Positions 33,541 through 40,994 of a stretch of 64,000 nt of DNA are shown here, piece after piece; within the stretch, counting starts at the first letter, position 1, and the number at the start of each line of letters is the position of its first letter. The translations under genes and the position numbers were made by a program. Under the pieces are notes generated by a model, which saw only the letters and a program-made list of their open reading frames with translations, searched no databases and had not been told where the DNA came from. The stretch spans positions 17,321 to 81,320 of the forward strand of contig NZ_WBMS02000043.1 of the NCBI RefSeq assembly GCF_008923205.2. The letters are read 5' to 3'. This DNA comes from Actinomadura physcomitrii. Its GTDB lineage: Bacteria; Actinomycetota; Actinomycetes; Streptosporangiales; Streptosporangiaceae.

Positions 33541-33795
33541 CACCTGCCGCGTGGCCGCTACACCGCCGCGCGGTTGCGGACGCCGGAGGAGGTCGCGGAC
33601 GCGCTCGCCGCCCACGGGCTGCGGAACGAGGACGTCTGCCCGTTCAAGCCGGCGAACGTGCTCGACCTGGTCCGCGCCACCGTCGCACGCCGGAAGGGAC
33701 GCATCACCGACGAGGCGGTTCCCGCGATGACGCGCTTCGTCCTCGACCCGGCGGGCAGGCCGGTCGTCACCTACCTCGGCTACGCCCGGCCGCAC
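33541..33795 (+). pseudogene. Unrecognised coding remnant cut at the recombinase end
   Basis: Between the TetR gene and the recombinase the plus frame reads LRTPEEVADALAAHGLRNED, then CPFKPANVLDLVRATVA and VLDPAGRPVVTYLGYARP. It has a natural amino-acid mix unlike nearby shadow frames. I do not recognise the family. Only a TTG at 33574 could start it, and after GYARP the frame runs into the antisense of the recombinase 3' end. It looks like a fragment truncated at the recombinase side. Confidence 0.4.
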
Positions 33796-33835
33796 CGGGG
33801 GCAGTGCGCTCGGTCACGGCTCCCGAGGGCGAGCA

Positions 33836-35026
33836 CTACAGCCCCACGCCGTCCAGGGCGTTGTTGGTCCAGGCGGTGCCGCGCCGCCAGTAGACGAACA
33901 CCATCGACAGGCTGTTCCAGCGGCCGTGCTGCTGGATGGTGGAGGGCGCGGCGCCGGCTTCGGCGGCGCTGGTGGCGCCCCCGGCGCGCAGCCCGTGGAA
34001 GGTGTGCGCGGCGGCGTGGTCGAGGCCGGCGCGCACGGCCGCGTCCCGGACGATGGTGTTGAGCGTCTCGTCGTCGATGCGGCCGGTGCCCCGCCCGGCG
34101 AACCGGCCCGCTCCGGCCAGGTTGCCGTGCCGGTCGATCCCGCGCAGCAGCGGCCCGCCGGTGATGCCGTGCCCGGCCAGGGTGCCGAGCCAGGTGCGGG
34201 CCAGTTCCACCGGGCAGGTCCGGGCGTGGCGGCCGCGCTTGAGGAACACCTCGGCCCCCGCCGCCTGCTGGTCGGTCTTGGAGCGGCGGATGGTGACGGT
34301 CAGCCCGCGCTCGCTGAAGTCCAGGTCCTCGATGTCGAGCGCGGCGACCTCCGAGCGGCGGCCCATCATCGCGAAGCCGAGGACCAGGATCAGCTGGTCG
34401 CGTTCGGCGCGCAGCGGATCGAGCTCGCCGGCCGCCACCGCTTCGGCGATCGCCTCGATCATGCGGCGCAGCGCGGCGATGTCGATCTCGGGTGCCCTGC
34501 GCCGCCTGTAGCGCAGCGCGGGGTCGGGATGCCCGGCGCGTTCCCTCCGGTAGGCGCGCAGCGCTGTGCGCGCCAGCCGGGCGTCGCAGTCCAGTCCGGC
34601 GAGTTTGTGCGCGGCCTGCACGCAGCTCAGCATGGTGTCGACGGTGGAGGGCGCAGGCGGCCCGCCGTACTGGGTGGTGGTCTCGCCGGCCAGGTGGTGG
34701 ACGTATTCGGCGAGGGTCTCGCGGGTGGCGGGCAACGGGGTCCGGCCGGTCAGTTCGCACCAGCGGGTGAAGGTGGCCCAGTGCCGGGTGTAGGCGCGCG
34801 TGGTGTTGGCGGCCAGCCCGGCCGCGACGCGGGCCGCGGCCTCCGGTGACAGCGCCTGGTCGAGTGGGCGTTGGTCGGGGGATCGCCGCCCTGAAGGCGG
34901 CGGCAGCGGCGTGCCGGCCAGCACGGCCGCGGACCGGGGCTGCGGAGCGGCTCCGGCGGCGGCCGGGGAGCGGCGCCCCGCAGCGCCGCCGCCGTCCTTC
35001 CCGGTCACCGGCACTCCTTCGGTCAT
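33836..35026 (-). CDS. Tyrosine recombinase / integrase
   Basis: A 396-residue phage-integrase-family recombinase. A Pro/Ala-rich leader (about 1-55) precedes a SAM-like core-binding domain (AANTTRAYTRHWATFTRWCE) and the catalytic domain. Catalytic residues visible are R in GRRSEVAALD, K in RRSKTDQ, HxxR in HTFHGLRAGG, the HGRW tryptophan position, and the tyrosine in VFVYWRRG near the C-terminus. It could integrate or excise an element, although no excisionase, attachment duplication or phage gene was identified. It is divergent from the coiled-coil protein over a dyad-rich 154-base spacer. Confidence 0.92.
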   Translation of the reverse strand: MTEGVPVTGKDGGGAAGRRSPAAAGAAPQPRSAAVLAGTPLPPPSGRRSPDQRPLDQALSPEAAARVAAGLAANTTRAYTRHWATFTRWCELTGRTPLPATRETLAEYVHHLAGETTTQYGGPPAPSTVDTMLSCVQAAHKLAGLDCDARLARTALRAYRRERAGHPDPALRYRRRRAPEIDIAALRRMIEAIAEAVAAGELDPLRAERDQLILVLGFAMMGRRSEVAALDIEDLDFSERGLTVTIRRSKTDQQAAGAEVFLKRGRHARTCPVELARTWLGTLAGHGITGGPLLRGIDRHGNLAGAGRFAGRGTGRIDDETLNTIVRDAAVRAGLDHAAAHTFHGLRAGGATSAAEAGAAPSTIQQHGRWNSLSMVFVYWRRGTAWTNNALDGVGL

Positions 35027-35063
35027 GGCCCGAGCCTAGCCGGATCGATCGTGATGCTGGGAC

Positions 35064-35084
35064 GGGTTAACTAAGTCTTAACCC
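35064..35084. promoter_or_regulatory. 21-bp dyad near the recombinase start
   Basis: GGGTTAA-CTAAGTC-TTAACCC: 7-bp perfect arms around a 7-base spacer, 38 bases upstream of the recombinase start. This is both an operator-like site and the geometry of a tyrosine-recombinase core site. Confidence 0.6.
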
Positions 35085-35103
35085 TATCCAGAGCCACCAC
35101 AAA

Positions 35104-35164
35104 GATTCGTGTTTCGAAAACCTCGAAACTGAATCGTGGTTTCGCGTACACAGGCTCTCGAAAC
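35104..35164. promoter_or_regulatory. Cluster of GTTTCG / CGAAAC repeats upstream of coiled-coil gene
   Basis: GTTTCGA (35111) and TCGAAAC (35123) form a perfect 7-bp inverted repeat flanked by GATTC and GAATC. A further GTTTCG (35139) and TCGAAAC (35158) form a second, wider pair. The set lies just upstream of the coiled-coil gene's start, consistent with an autoregulatory operator array. Confidence 0.6.
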
Positions 35165-35180
35165 CCGGCATGATGAGGAT

Positions 35181-36413
35181 GTGACTGATCAGCGCGAGCA
35201 GACGACGTCGGCCACCGCGGACCCCGGAACGGCCGCGGCCGCCGCGGACCAGGCCGCCGGCGGGGAAGCCGGGCCCTCCGCCGCGGCGGCACCTGAAGCC
35301 CCGTACGGGCGGTGCAAGCACTGCCGGGGGCCGCTGCCCGCGCCGGCCGCCACCGGCCGGCGCCGCGAGTACCACCGCGGCGGCGAGGGGCCGGGTGGGC
35401 AGGACTGCAAGGAGGCGGCCCGGCGGGCCCGTGAGTCGGCCGTCGGCGCCCTCGTCGAGCAGCCGCTCCAGGCGCTCATCGCCTGGGCCGAACGGGAGGA
35501 GGCCGAGCGCCGCGCGCACGCCGGCCTGCTGGCCGCGGCCACCGACCGCGACCAAAGGTTCGCCGCCGACCTGGCTCGGCTGCGCGATACCGTGCTGGCC
35601 CGCAACTGCGAACTGGAAACCGCCATCGCCCGGGCCGCCGCCGAGGCGGCCGAGGCCCAGGCCGCACGCGAGGCCGCCGAGCGCCGCGAGCGGACCGCGC
35701 AGGCCGAAGCCGCCGGCGCGCGCGAGGACGCCCGGCGCGCCGGCGAGCGCGCCGACGGCGCCGACGAGCGGGCCCGGCTGGCCGAACGCGCCGCGACCGC
35801 CGAACAGGCCGCGAGGATCAAGGCGGAGAAGGAGACCCAGGACGCCGTCGACAGCGGAGACCAGGCCCGCGCGGCGCTGGCCGAGACGCGGCGGCGCCTG
35901 CTCGAGGCCGAGGAACGGCTCGCGGGGATCAGGGCCGATCTCGAGCGGGTCCGCGGCGAACGCGACGACCGGGCCGCGCGGCTGGAGACCGCCGTCGCCG
36001 ACCTGGCCGCCGCCCACCGGACCCTCGCCGAGAAGGACACCGCGATCGGTGACCTGACCGGGCGGCTCGAACGCGCCGAGAACGAGACCGCCGCGGCCCG
36101 CCGGCAGGCCGCCGAGGACGTGCGGACCGCCCGCGACACCGCCGCCGACCAGCTCCGCCGGGCCGACGCGCACCGGCGGAGCGCCCTGGACGCCGCCGAA
36201 CGGATGCGCGGCGAACGCGACCAGGCCCGCACCGACCTGGTCGCCGCCCGGGCCGCGCACCATGCCGAACTCCGGGTCCTCAAGCAGGAACGAGACGCCG
36301 CCCGGGCCGCCGAGACCGAGCAGCGCGAGCGAGCCGTCCGCGCCGAACAGGCCGGCCGGGCCGCATCGGCCGCAGGCGAGCCTTCCACCGGGGCCGCACC
36401 GTCAGGACAGTGA
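35181..36413 (+). CDS. Coiled-coil protein with N-terminal Cys/His (zinc-like) motif
   Basis: A 410-residue protein with no enzyme domain. A Cys/His cluster C45-x2-C48-x16-H65-x10-C76 probably binds zinc. From about residue 95 to 395 it is an uninterrupted Ala/Glu/Arg heptad-like coiled coil. The layout recalls KfrA-like or chromosome-segregation accessory proteins that bind DNA and form filaments, but I cannot assign it to a family. The GTG at 35181 after GATGAGG is preferred to a GTG at 35136, which would place the repeat cluster inside the gene. Divergent from the recombinase, suggesting a functional pair. Confidence 0.75.
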   Translation: MTDQREQTTSATADPGTAAAAADQAAGGEAGPSAAAAPEAPYGRCKHCRGPLPAPAATGRRREYHRGGEGPGGQDCKEAARRARESAVGALVEQPLQALIAWAEREEAERRAHAGLLAAATDRDQRFAADLARLRDTVLARNCELETAIARAAAEAAEAQAAREAAERRERTAQAEAAGAREDARRAGERADGADERARLAERAATAEQAARIKAEKETQDAVDSGDQARAALAETRRRLLEAEERLAGIRADLERVRGERDDRAARLETAVADLAAAHRTLAEKDTAIGDLTGRLERAENETAAARRQAAEDVRTARDTAADQLRRADAHRRSALDAAERMRGERDQARTDLVAARAAHHAELRVLKQERDAARAAETEQRERAVRAEQAGRAASAAGEPSTGAAPSGQ

Positions 36414-36705
36414 TCGGCGGGCCGGCACTGGCCGCGCTGCTGTCCAGCCACCTGCTCGCGGGGGCCGCGCAGACGGTCGACGACGTGGTCGTCATCGACC
36501 GTGGCGGGCTGGCGCACGAAGGACCGATCAGCCAGACGGTGCCGGGCGCGGCGCTCGGTGCGCTGATCCGCGTCCCGGTCGTCGGCGCGGTGGTCCTGCT
36601 GATGCTGGACCTGGCGGTGCAGCCGCTGGTGAGCGGGGCGTGGGAGCGGGAGGCGAACCTGTCGCCGTTCGGCGCGGCGGGCGTCATGACGGGCGGGACC
36701 CGCAC
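36410..36705 (+). pseudogene. ABC ATPase C-terminus joined to ABC-2 permease fragment
   Basis: One frame, starting GTGA over the previous stop, reads LLSSHLLAGAAQTVDDVVVIDRG across 36428-36529, the D-loop/switch-His region of a drug-type ABC ATPase. It then reads LGALIRVPVVGAVVLLMLDL and PLVSGAW across 36539-36694, the last helix of its partner ABC-2 permease. Most of both genes is missing. This is a collapsed ATPase-permease operon with no function expected. Confidence 0.7.
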
Positions 36706-36711
36706 CACGAC

Positions 36712-37017
36712 CAAGCGGTGGAGGAGCGCGCCGCCACCCGCGAACGTGAACAGCTCGATGTGATCGCGGCGCGGCGCGAGCGCGGCGCGATCACCCGCGG
36801 AGTGCACGACATCGTCGCCCGCTCGGTGACGGTGATGCTGATCGGGGTGCGCGGCGCCCGCGACGTCCTGGAAACCGAACCGCAGGTGGCGGCGCGGACG
36901 CTGGAGCAGGTGGAGACCAGCGCCGAGCAGAGCCTGGCCGAGCTGCGCCGGAGCCTCGTCCTGCTGCGCGGGCGCCATGGCGCGCCGACCCCGCGCGAGC
37001 GGGAGATGCTCCTGCTC
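36712..37017 (+). pseudogene. Sensor kinase core fused to LuxR-type HTH fragment
   Basis: In the next frame come QAVEERAATREREQLDVIAA, then RGVHDIVARSVTVMLI and SAEQSLAELRRSLVLLRG, the HisKA_3 dimerisation region of a NarL-type sensor kinase (36712-36978). TPREREMLLL from the LuxR HTH of its response regulator follows directly (36979-37017). The phosphoacceptor His survives, but the sensor, ATPase, receiver and most of the HTH are gone. With the preceding ABC pieces this is a four-gene operon reduced to about 600 bases. Confidence 0.7.
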
Positions 37018-37080
37018 CCGACCCGGTTTCTCCCGCTTCGCGGGCTTCAGGGCGCGGTGCCGGCCCTGCCGATGGCGGCG

Positions 37081-37488
37081 CTACACGTCGTCCCAGGCGG
37101 CCGCGCTCATCTTCCAGCCGTCGCGGGTGCGGACGAACTGGGTCGTCTGGCGTCCGAAGCCCTCGAACCACTCGCCGTCGCGGAAGCCGGACTTGCCGTA
37201 CTCGCTGAACCGCTGCGCGATCGAGCCGAAGATCTCCGTCCGCTCGGCGATCTCCCATTCGGAGAACTCCGTCAGCGTCCCGTCGGTGAGCATCCGCTGC
37301 CTGGGGGCGATGAACGCGTCGAGGTCGTAGATCTCGGTCTCGCCGCCGACGTTCTTGATGATCAGCCCTTCCGGGATGAACACCTCGCGGACGACGGCGA
37401 GGTCCGGGCCTGTGCCGCCGAGGTTGCCGAACGCGCCGAACAGCGCGCGCATCAGCCGGTCGAGTTCGTCCTTGACGCCGGTGTCCAC
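37081..37488 (-). CDS. NTF2-like (SnoaL-type) small protein
   Basis: A 135-residue cone-shaped NTF2-fold protein, recognisable from LDRLMRALFGAFGNLGG at the start and FVRTRDGWKMSAAAWDDV at the end. The GTG at 37488 is chosen because GGAGGGG precedes it and an ATG 18 bases further upstream lies within an operator palindrome. Members are small-molecule-binding proteins or isomerases/hydrolases; the ligand here is unknown. It is divergent from a TetR regulator. Confidence 0.8.
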   Translation of the reverse strand: MDTGVKDELDRLMRALFGAFGNLGGTGPDLAVVREVFIPEGLIIKNVGGETEIYDLDAFIAPRQRMLTDGTLTEFSEWEIAERTEIFGSIAQRFSEYGKSGFRDGEWFEGFGRQTTQFVRTRDGWKMSAAAWDDV

Positions 37489-37503
37489 GGCCCCTCCAAT
37501 ACT

Positions 37504-37519
37504 CATAACATCTGTTATG
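37504..37519. promoter_or_regulatory. 16-bp palindrome, TetR operator candidate
   Basis: CATAACA-TC-TGTTATG, perfect 7-bp arms, lies between the NTF2-like gene and the divergent TetR gene, 18 bases before the TetR start. Confidence 0.75.
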
Positions 37520-37537
37520 TGAATGTACCCTGGCGGC

Positions 37538-38206
37538 ATGCCGCGCCACAAGGGAGATCACGAAGCCCGCCGCCGCGAGGTGTCGGGGGCGGTGTGGCGG
37601 GTGCTGGCCGCGCAGGGGTTCGGCGGCCTGACGCTGCGCGCGGTGGCCGCCGAGATGGGCGCGACGACCGGCCTGCTCACGCACTACTTCCCGAGCAAGA
37701 AGGACCTGGTCGCGCACGCGCTGACGCTCCTGGACGAGCGCAGGGCGGCTGCACCGGGGACGCGGGGCGAGCCCGCCGGCCTCGGCGCTCTGCGCGCGAT
37801 GCTGCTGGACATCCTGCCGGTCACGCCCCAGGCCGCCGCGGACAACCGCATCTGGGTCAGCTCGTGGGACGCCGCGCTGGCCGACCCCGGACTCGCCGCC
37901 GGCCACGCGGCCCGCTACGCGCGCTCGCGCGAGCGGATCGGGCGCCGGGTGCGGGAGGCGCAACGCCGGGGCGAGCTGCCCGCCGCCGACGCCGACGATC
38001 TCGCGGCGGCGGTCCAGTCGTTCACCCTCGGCCTCATCGTGCAGGCCCTGTTCGACCCGCAGGGCTTCCCGCCCGAGCGGCAGATCCGCATGGTGGACGG
38101 CTACCTCGCCGCGCTGGCCGGAGGGCGGGCAGAGGGCGGAGCCGCGGACGAACCTGCCGGTCCCGGGGGCGTCCTCCCGCATCCGCGGCCGACGGAGACC
38201 GATTGA
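37538..38206 (+). CDS. TetR family transcriptional regulator
   Basis: A 222-residue repressor. The HTH (LRAVAAEMGATTGLLTHYFPSK, about residues 32-53) is of the BetI-like TetR_C_6 style, and the ligand domain has VSSWDAALADP typical of that group. It ends with a disordered Gly/Pro-rich tail. The ATG at 37538 (MPRHKGDHEARRR) is chosen because the HTH follows at the normal distance. It probably represses itself and the divergent NTF2-like gene through the palindrome at 37504. Confidence 0.9.
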   Translation: MPRHKGDHEARRREVSGAVWRVLAAQGFGGLTLRAVAAEMGATTGLLTHYFPSKKDLVAHALTLLDERRAAAPGTRGEPAGLGALRAMLLDILPVTPQAAADNRIWVSSWDAALADPGLAAGHAARYARSRERIGRRVREAQRRGELPAADADDLAAAVQSFTLGLIVQALFDPQGFPPERQIRMVDGYLAALAGGRAEGGAADEPAGPGGVLPHPRPTETD

Positions 38207-38340
38207 TCTTCACTGCGCGGTCCCATAGGCCGCCCGCGGCCCCAAGTGAGGGCAGATCACCCGCGTGGCACCGCCTGCTCTCCAGACCTGACACCTTCTT
38301 CGCTCACCTGTGGCCGGCGTGGCCGACGGCGGTCGATGGA

Positions 38341-38500
38341 TCACCACCGGTCCCAGTGCAGGACCTGGTCGCGCGGGATCCGGGGCGCGGGTTTGAAGTC
38401 GGTGCCGATCGTGTAGGCGAGCGGGATGAACGCGGCGAGCATGACCTCGTCGTAGGGGACGCCCAGTACGGCGGCGAGTTCGGGTTCGAGCGGTCCTTGC
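38341..38500 (-). pseudogene. Nitroreductase family C-terminal fragment
   Basis: The minus strand reads GPLEPELAAVLGVPYDEVM, LAAFIPLAYTIGTDFKPAP and RDQVLHWDRW before a stop at 38341, the last 50 or so residues of an FMN nitroreductase. The FMN-binding N-terminal part is absent; no start exists. It lies just downstream of the truncated sensor kinase. The region 38207-38340 holds nothing I can identify. Confidence 0.65.
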
Positions 38501-38581
38501 GGCGGGCCCTGCGCGGCGGCGAGCGCGCCCAGCTCACCGCCCTGGTCGGCAAGCTGGCTCTGATCCCGGGGCGGGTGCGGA

Positions 38582-39680
38582 CTACGCGTCGCGGGCGGCG
38601 CCGTCGGGGGGTGGAGACAGCACGGGGAGCCGGAGGGTGAAGCGCGCGCCGGACGGGCTGTCGTCGATGGTCAGGGTGCCGCGGTGCGCGGCGGCGATCT
38701 CGCGGGCGATCGCCAGGCCCAGGCCGGTTCCGCCGGCGTCGCGGCTGCGCGCGGTGTCGACGCGGGTGAAGCGCTCGAAGACCCGCTCGCGCTCCTCGAG
38801 CGGGATCCCGGGCCCGTCGTCGGCCACGGTGAGCGCGGCGCGGTCGCCGTCGCGGACGAGTTCGACCTCGACGGCCGCGGCGGCGTGGCGCCGGGCGTTG
38901 TCGAGCGGGCCGTCCAGGAGGCGCTGCAGTTGCGTCGGCACGCCCCGGACCTGGACGCCCGGCGTGAGCCGCGACCGGATCTCGATGGCAGGTCGGCCCG
39001 CGGCGGACGGCCGGTGGTCCCGTATCTCGCTGTCGACCAGGGCGGTGAGGTCGAGCGGTTCGGCCAGGTCGGCTCCGGTGCCGATCTGCGCGAGCAGCAG
39101 CAGGTCGGCGACGATGCTCTCCAGGCGGTCCGCGGAGCGCAGCGCCGCCCGGGCCGCGGTCTCGACGTCGGTGTCCCGCGGATGCATGGCGAGGTCCTCG
39201 AGGTCGACGCGCAGTCCCGCGATCGGCGTCCGCAGCTCGTGCGCGGCGTCGGAGGCGAACCGGTGCTGGACGCGCACGGAGCGCTCGAGCCGGTCGAGGG
39301 TGGCGTTGGCGGTCCGGGCGAGCCGGGCGACCTCGTCGTCGCCGGGCTGCTCGGGGACGCGGTGGGACAGGTCGCTGACGGTGATCTCGGCGAGTTTCGC
39401 CCGGATGGCGTCGACGGGCCCCAGCGTGCGGCCGACGACCTGCCATGTCGTCCAGCACGCCAGGGCGGTCAGCGCGACCACGCCGCCGGCCAGCAGCGAC
39501 TCCAGGATCGGGCTGGACAGGATCGCCGGAAGCGGGCGTCCGGTGTAGACGACCGGTGAGTCCGCGGCGGGGGTGACGCGGATCGCGACCACCGTCAGGC
39601 AGCCCCGCCGGGCGCCGGGCATGCGGTGAACTCGCGGACCCGTTCGGCCGGGGTCGCGGGGTCGCCCGATGGAAGCGGCG
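38582..39680 (-). pseudogene. Sensor histidine kinase, 5'-truncated with probable frameshift
   Basis: From about 39600 downward the frame encodes the end of a sensor region (CLTVVAIRVTPAADSPVVY), a transmembrane helix, HAMP, the HisKA box FASDAAHELRTPIAGLR and an HATPase with VADDGPGIPLEERERVFERF and GGTGLGLAIA. The preceding residues of the same sensor (TPAERVREFTACPAP) are in another frame, so a frameshift lies near 39610. The first membrane helix and upstream part are missing, and no response regulator is adjacent. An internal ATG at 39622 could still give a 346-residue kinase with one membrane segment, so activity is not excluded. Confidence 0.65.
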
Positions 39681-39685
39681 AGCAA

Positions 39686-39701
39686 GCTAGAGTGCTAGTA
39701 T
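39686..39701 (+). promoter_or_regulatory. Promoter / operator of the RHH-VOC pair
   Basis: Two direct GCTAG repeats (39686, 39694) overlap TAGTAT, a plausible -10 element 7 bases before the GTG. The transcript may be leaderless, and the repeats could be the target of the encoded ribbon-helix-helix protein. Confidence 0.4.
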
Positions 39702-39708
39702 CCTCGCC

Positions 39709-39882
39709 GTGGGCGACGAGGACGTCAAGCAGTTCAACGTGTACCTGCCGATCGGGCTGATCAAGCAGGTCAAGCATCGCGCCATCGAGGCGGAGCTGTC
39801 GCTGTCGGCACTGGTCGCGCAGGCGCTGCGCGCCTACCTCGACGAGAGCGGCACGCGGCGGCCCGGCCAGGAGGAGGACTGA
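39709..39882 (+). CDS. Small ribbon-helix-helix (CopG/Arc-like) protein
   Basis: A 57-residue protein from GTG. FNVYLPIGLIKQVKHRAIEA and LSLSALVAQALRAYLDE form the beta strand, helix, turn and second helix of an RHH DNA-binding dimer. It ends in an acidic tail whose coding sequence supplies GGAGGAGG for the next gene. Only one base separates its stop from the VOC start, so they are co-translated. It could be an autoregulator of the pair; an antitoxin role is possible, but the partner is not a recognised toxin. Confidence 0.8.
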   Translation: MGDEDVKQFNVYLPIGLIKQVKHRAIEAELSLSALVAQALRAYLDESGTRRPGQEED

Positions 39883-39883
39883 G

Positions 39884-40225
39884 ATGAGCACCGAGGGCTT
39901 CGAGGCCGTGTTCCTGGAGACGCACAACTGGGGGAAGGCGGCCGGGTTCTTCCGCTCGCTGGGGTTCGAGCTGGAGTTCGAGACCGACCACGGCTCCGGG
40001 CTGTTGCGCAACGGCGACGGCCCCTACCTCTTCGTCGCCGAGGTGCCCGAGGACCGCGAGCCGCGGGCGCGGATGGTGCTGAGGGTGCCGGACGAGGAGG
40101 CGTTCCGCCCCGGCGCGGGCGCCGAGGTGGTCACGCCGTTCGAGGACACGCACTACGGGACCCGGGAGATGACCGTCCGGGACCCCGACGGGCGGCTGTG
40201 GACGCTGCAGGCTCCGGGCAAGTGA
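39884..40225 (+). CDS. VOC (glyoxalase/bleomycin-resistance) family protein
   Basis: A 113-residue vicinal-oxygen-chelate protein with two beta-alpha-beta-beta-beta modules (FEAVFLETHNWGKAAGFFRS, then REMTVRDPDGRLWTLQ). The family includes metal-dependent dioxygenases and glyoxalases, and drug-binding proteins without metal. The usual first metal histidine is not at its common position, so ligand sequestration is plausible. Translation is coupled to the RHH protein by the GGAGGAGG within that gene. Confidence 0.87.
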   Translation: MSTEGFEAVFLETHNWGKAAGFFRSLGFELEFETDHGSGLLRNGDGPYLFVAEVPEDREPRARMVLRVPDEEAFRPGAGAEVVTPFEDTHYGTREMTVRDPDGRLWTLQAPGK

Positions 40226-40324
40226 GCGATGGTCCGCGGACCGGCCGGATGATCCGCGGGCGGCCGGCGACCGGGTGACGCCGCCCGACGGAGCCGTTCC
40301 CGGCGACCCGCCTCCGATCGATAT

Positions 40325-40338
40325 TCTCAACGTTGAGA
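40325..40338. promoter_or_regulatory. MarR operator candidate
   Basis: TCTCAACGTTGAGA, a perfect 14-bp palindrome, ends just before the AAGGAGG ribosome site of the MarR gene and fits negative autoregulation. Confidence 0.8.
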
Positions 40339-40351
40339 TAAGGAGGCGGTG

Positions 40352-40852
40352 ATGGCGGACGCGGTGGACGACATCCTCGCGCAGTGGGCGCGGGAGCGGC
40401 CCGACCTGGACGTCTGGCCGATGGGGATCGTCGGCCGGATCTCCCGCCTGCAGATGCTGCTGCACCGGGAGCTGCGCGCGTTCTTCGCCGAGCGGGGGCT
40501 GGAGAGCTGGGAGTTCGACGTGCTGGCGACGCTGCGCCGGTCGGGCGCCCCCTACGAGCTGACCGCGGGCGCGCTGCTGAAGGCGGCGATGGTCACCTCG
40601 GGCGCCATCACCAACCGGATCGACCGGATGGAGGCCAAGGGCCTGGTCGAGCGGGTCCGCGACGCCGGCGACCGGCGGTCGGTGCTGATCCGGCTCACCC
40701 CGCACGGCCTGGCGGTCGTGGAGGAGGCGGTCGGCGCGCACGTGGACAACGAGGCGCGGCTGCTGGCATCGCTCGGCCCGTCCGAGCGGGAGGACCTGGC
40801 CCTGCGGCTGCGCGCCCTGCTGGAGGCGCTCGGCGACACCTCCCGCGCCTGA
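40352..40852 (+). CDS. MarR family transcriptional regulator
   Basis: A 166-residue winged-helix dimer. ESWEFDVLATLRRSGAPYEL and LLKAAMVTSGAITNRIDRME form the HTH, and the wing is VRDAGDRRSVLIRLT. AAGGAGG lies 5 bases before the ATG, and a palindromic operator overlaps the promoter. Typical targets are an adjacent MFS efflux gene or oxidoreductase, but the next gene is a hemerythrin-like protein 142 bases away with its own spacing, so the regulated partner may have been lost. Confidence 0.91.
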   Translation: MADAVDDILAQWARERPDLDVWPMGIVGRISRLQMLLHRELRAFFAERGLESWEFDVLATLRRSGAPYELTAGALLKAAMVTSGAITNRIDRMEAKGLVERVRDAGDRRSVLIRLTPHGLAVVEEAVGAHVDNEARLLASLGPSEREDLALRLRALLEALGDTSRA

Positions 40853-40994
40853 GGCGGATCGCCGGGGCCGGCGTCCGCGCCCGCCGGCAGGCGGACGGGC
40901 GGTGATGCCGGGGGCGCCGGCCGGGCCGGGGAACGTGAGCTGGATCTCGGTGCCGGCCTGTCACATTCGCGGGTGCCCGGGCCCTCATCCTGGT

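Noticed and set aside
35136..35180. Upstream GTG start for the coiled-coil protein
   Set aside because: It would place the GTTTCG/CGAAAC operator-like repeats inside the coding sequence; the GTG at 35181 has a GATGAGG ribosome site.
40950..40994. TGTCACA upstream of the hemerythrin gene as an ECF41-type promoter
   Set aside because: The expected CGTC-type -10 element is not present at the required distance.
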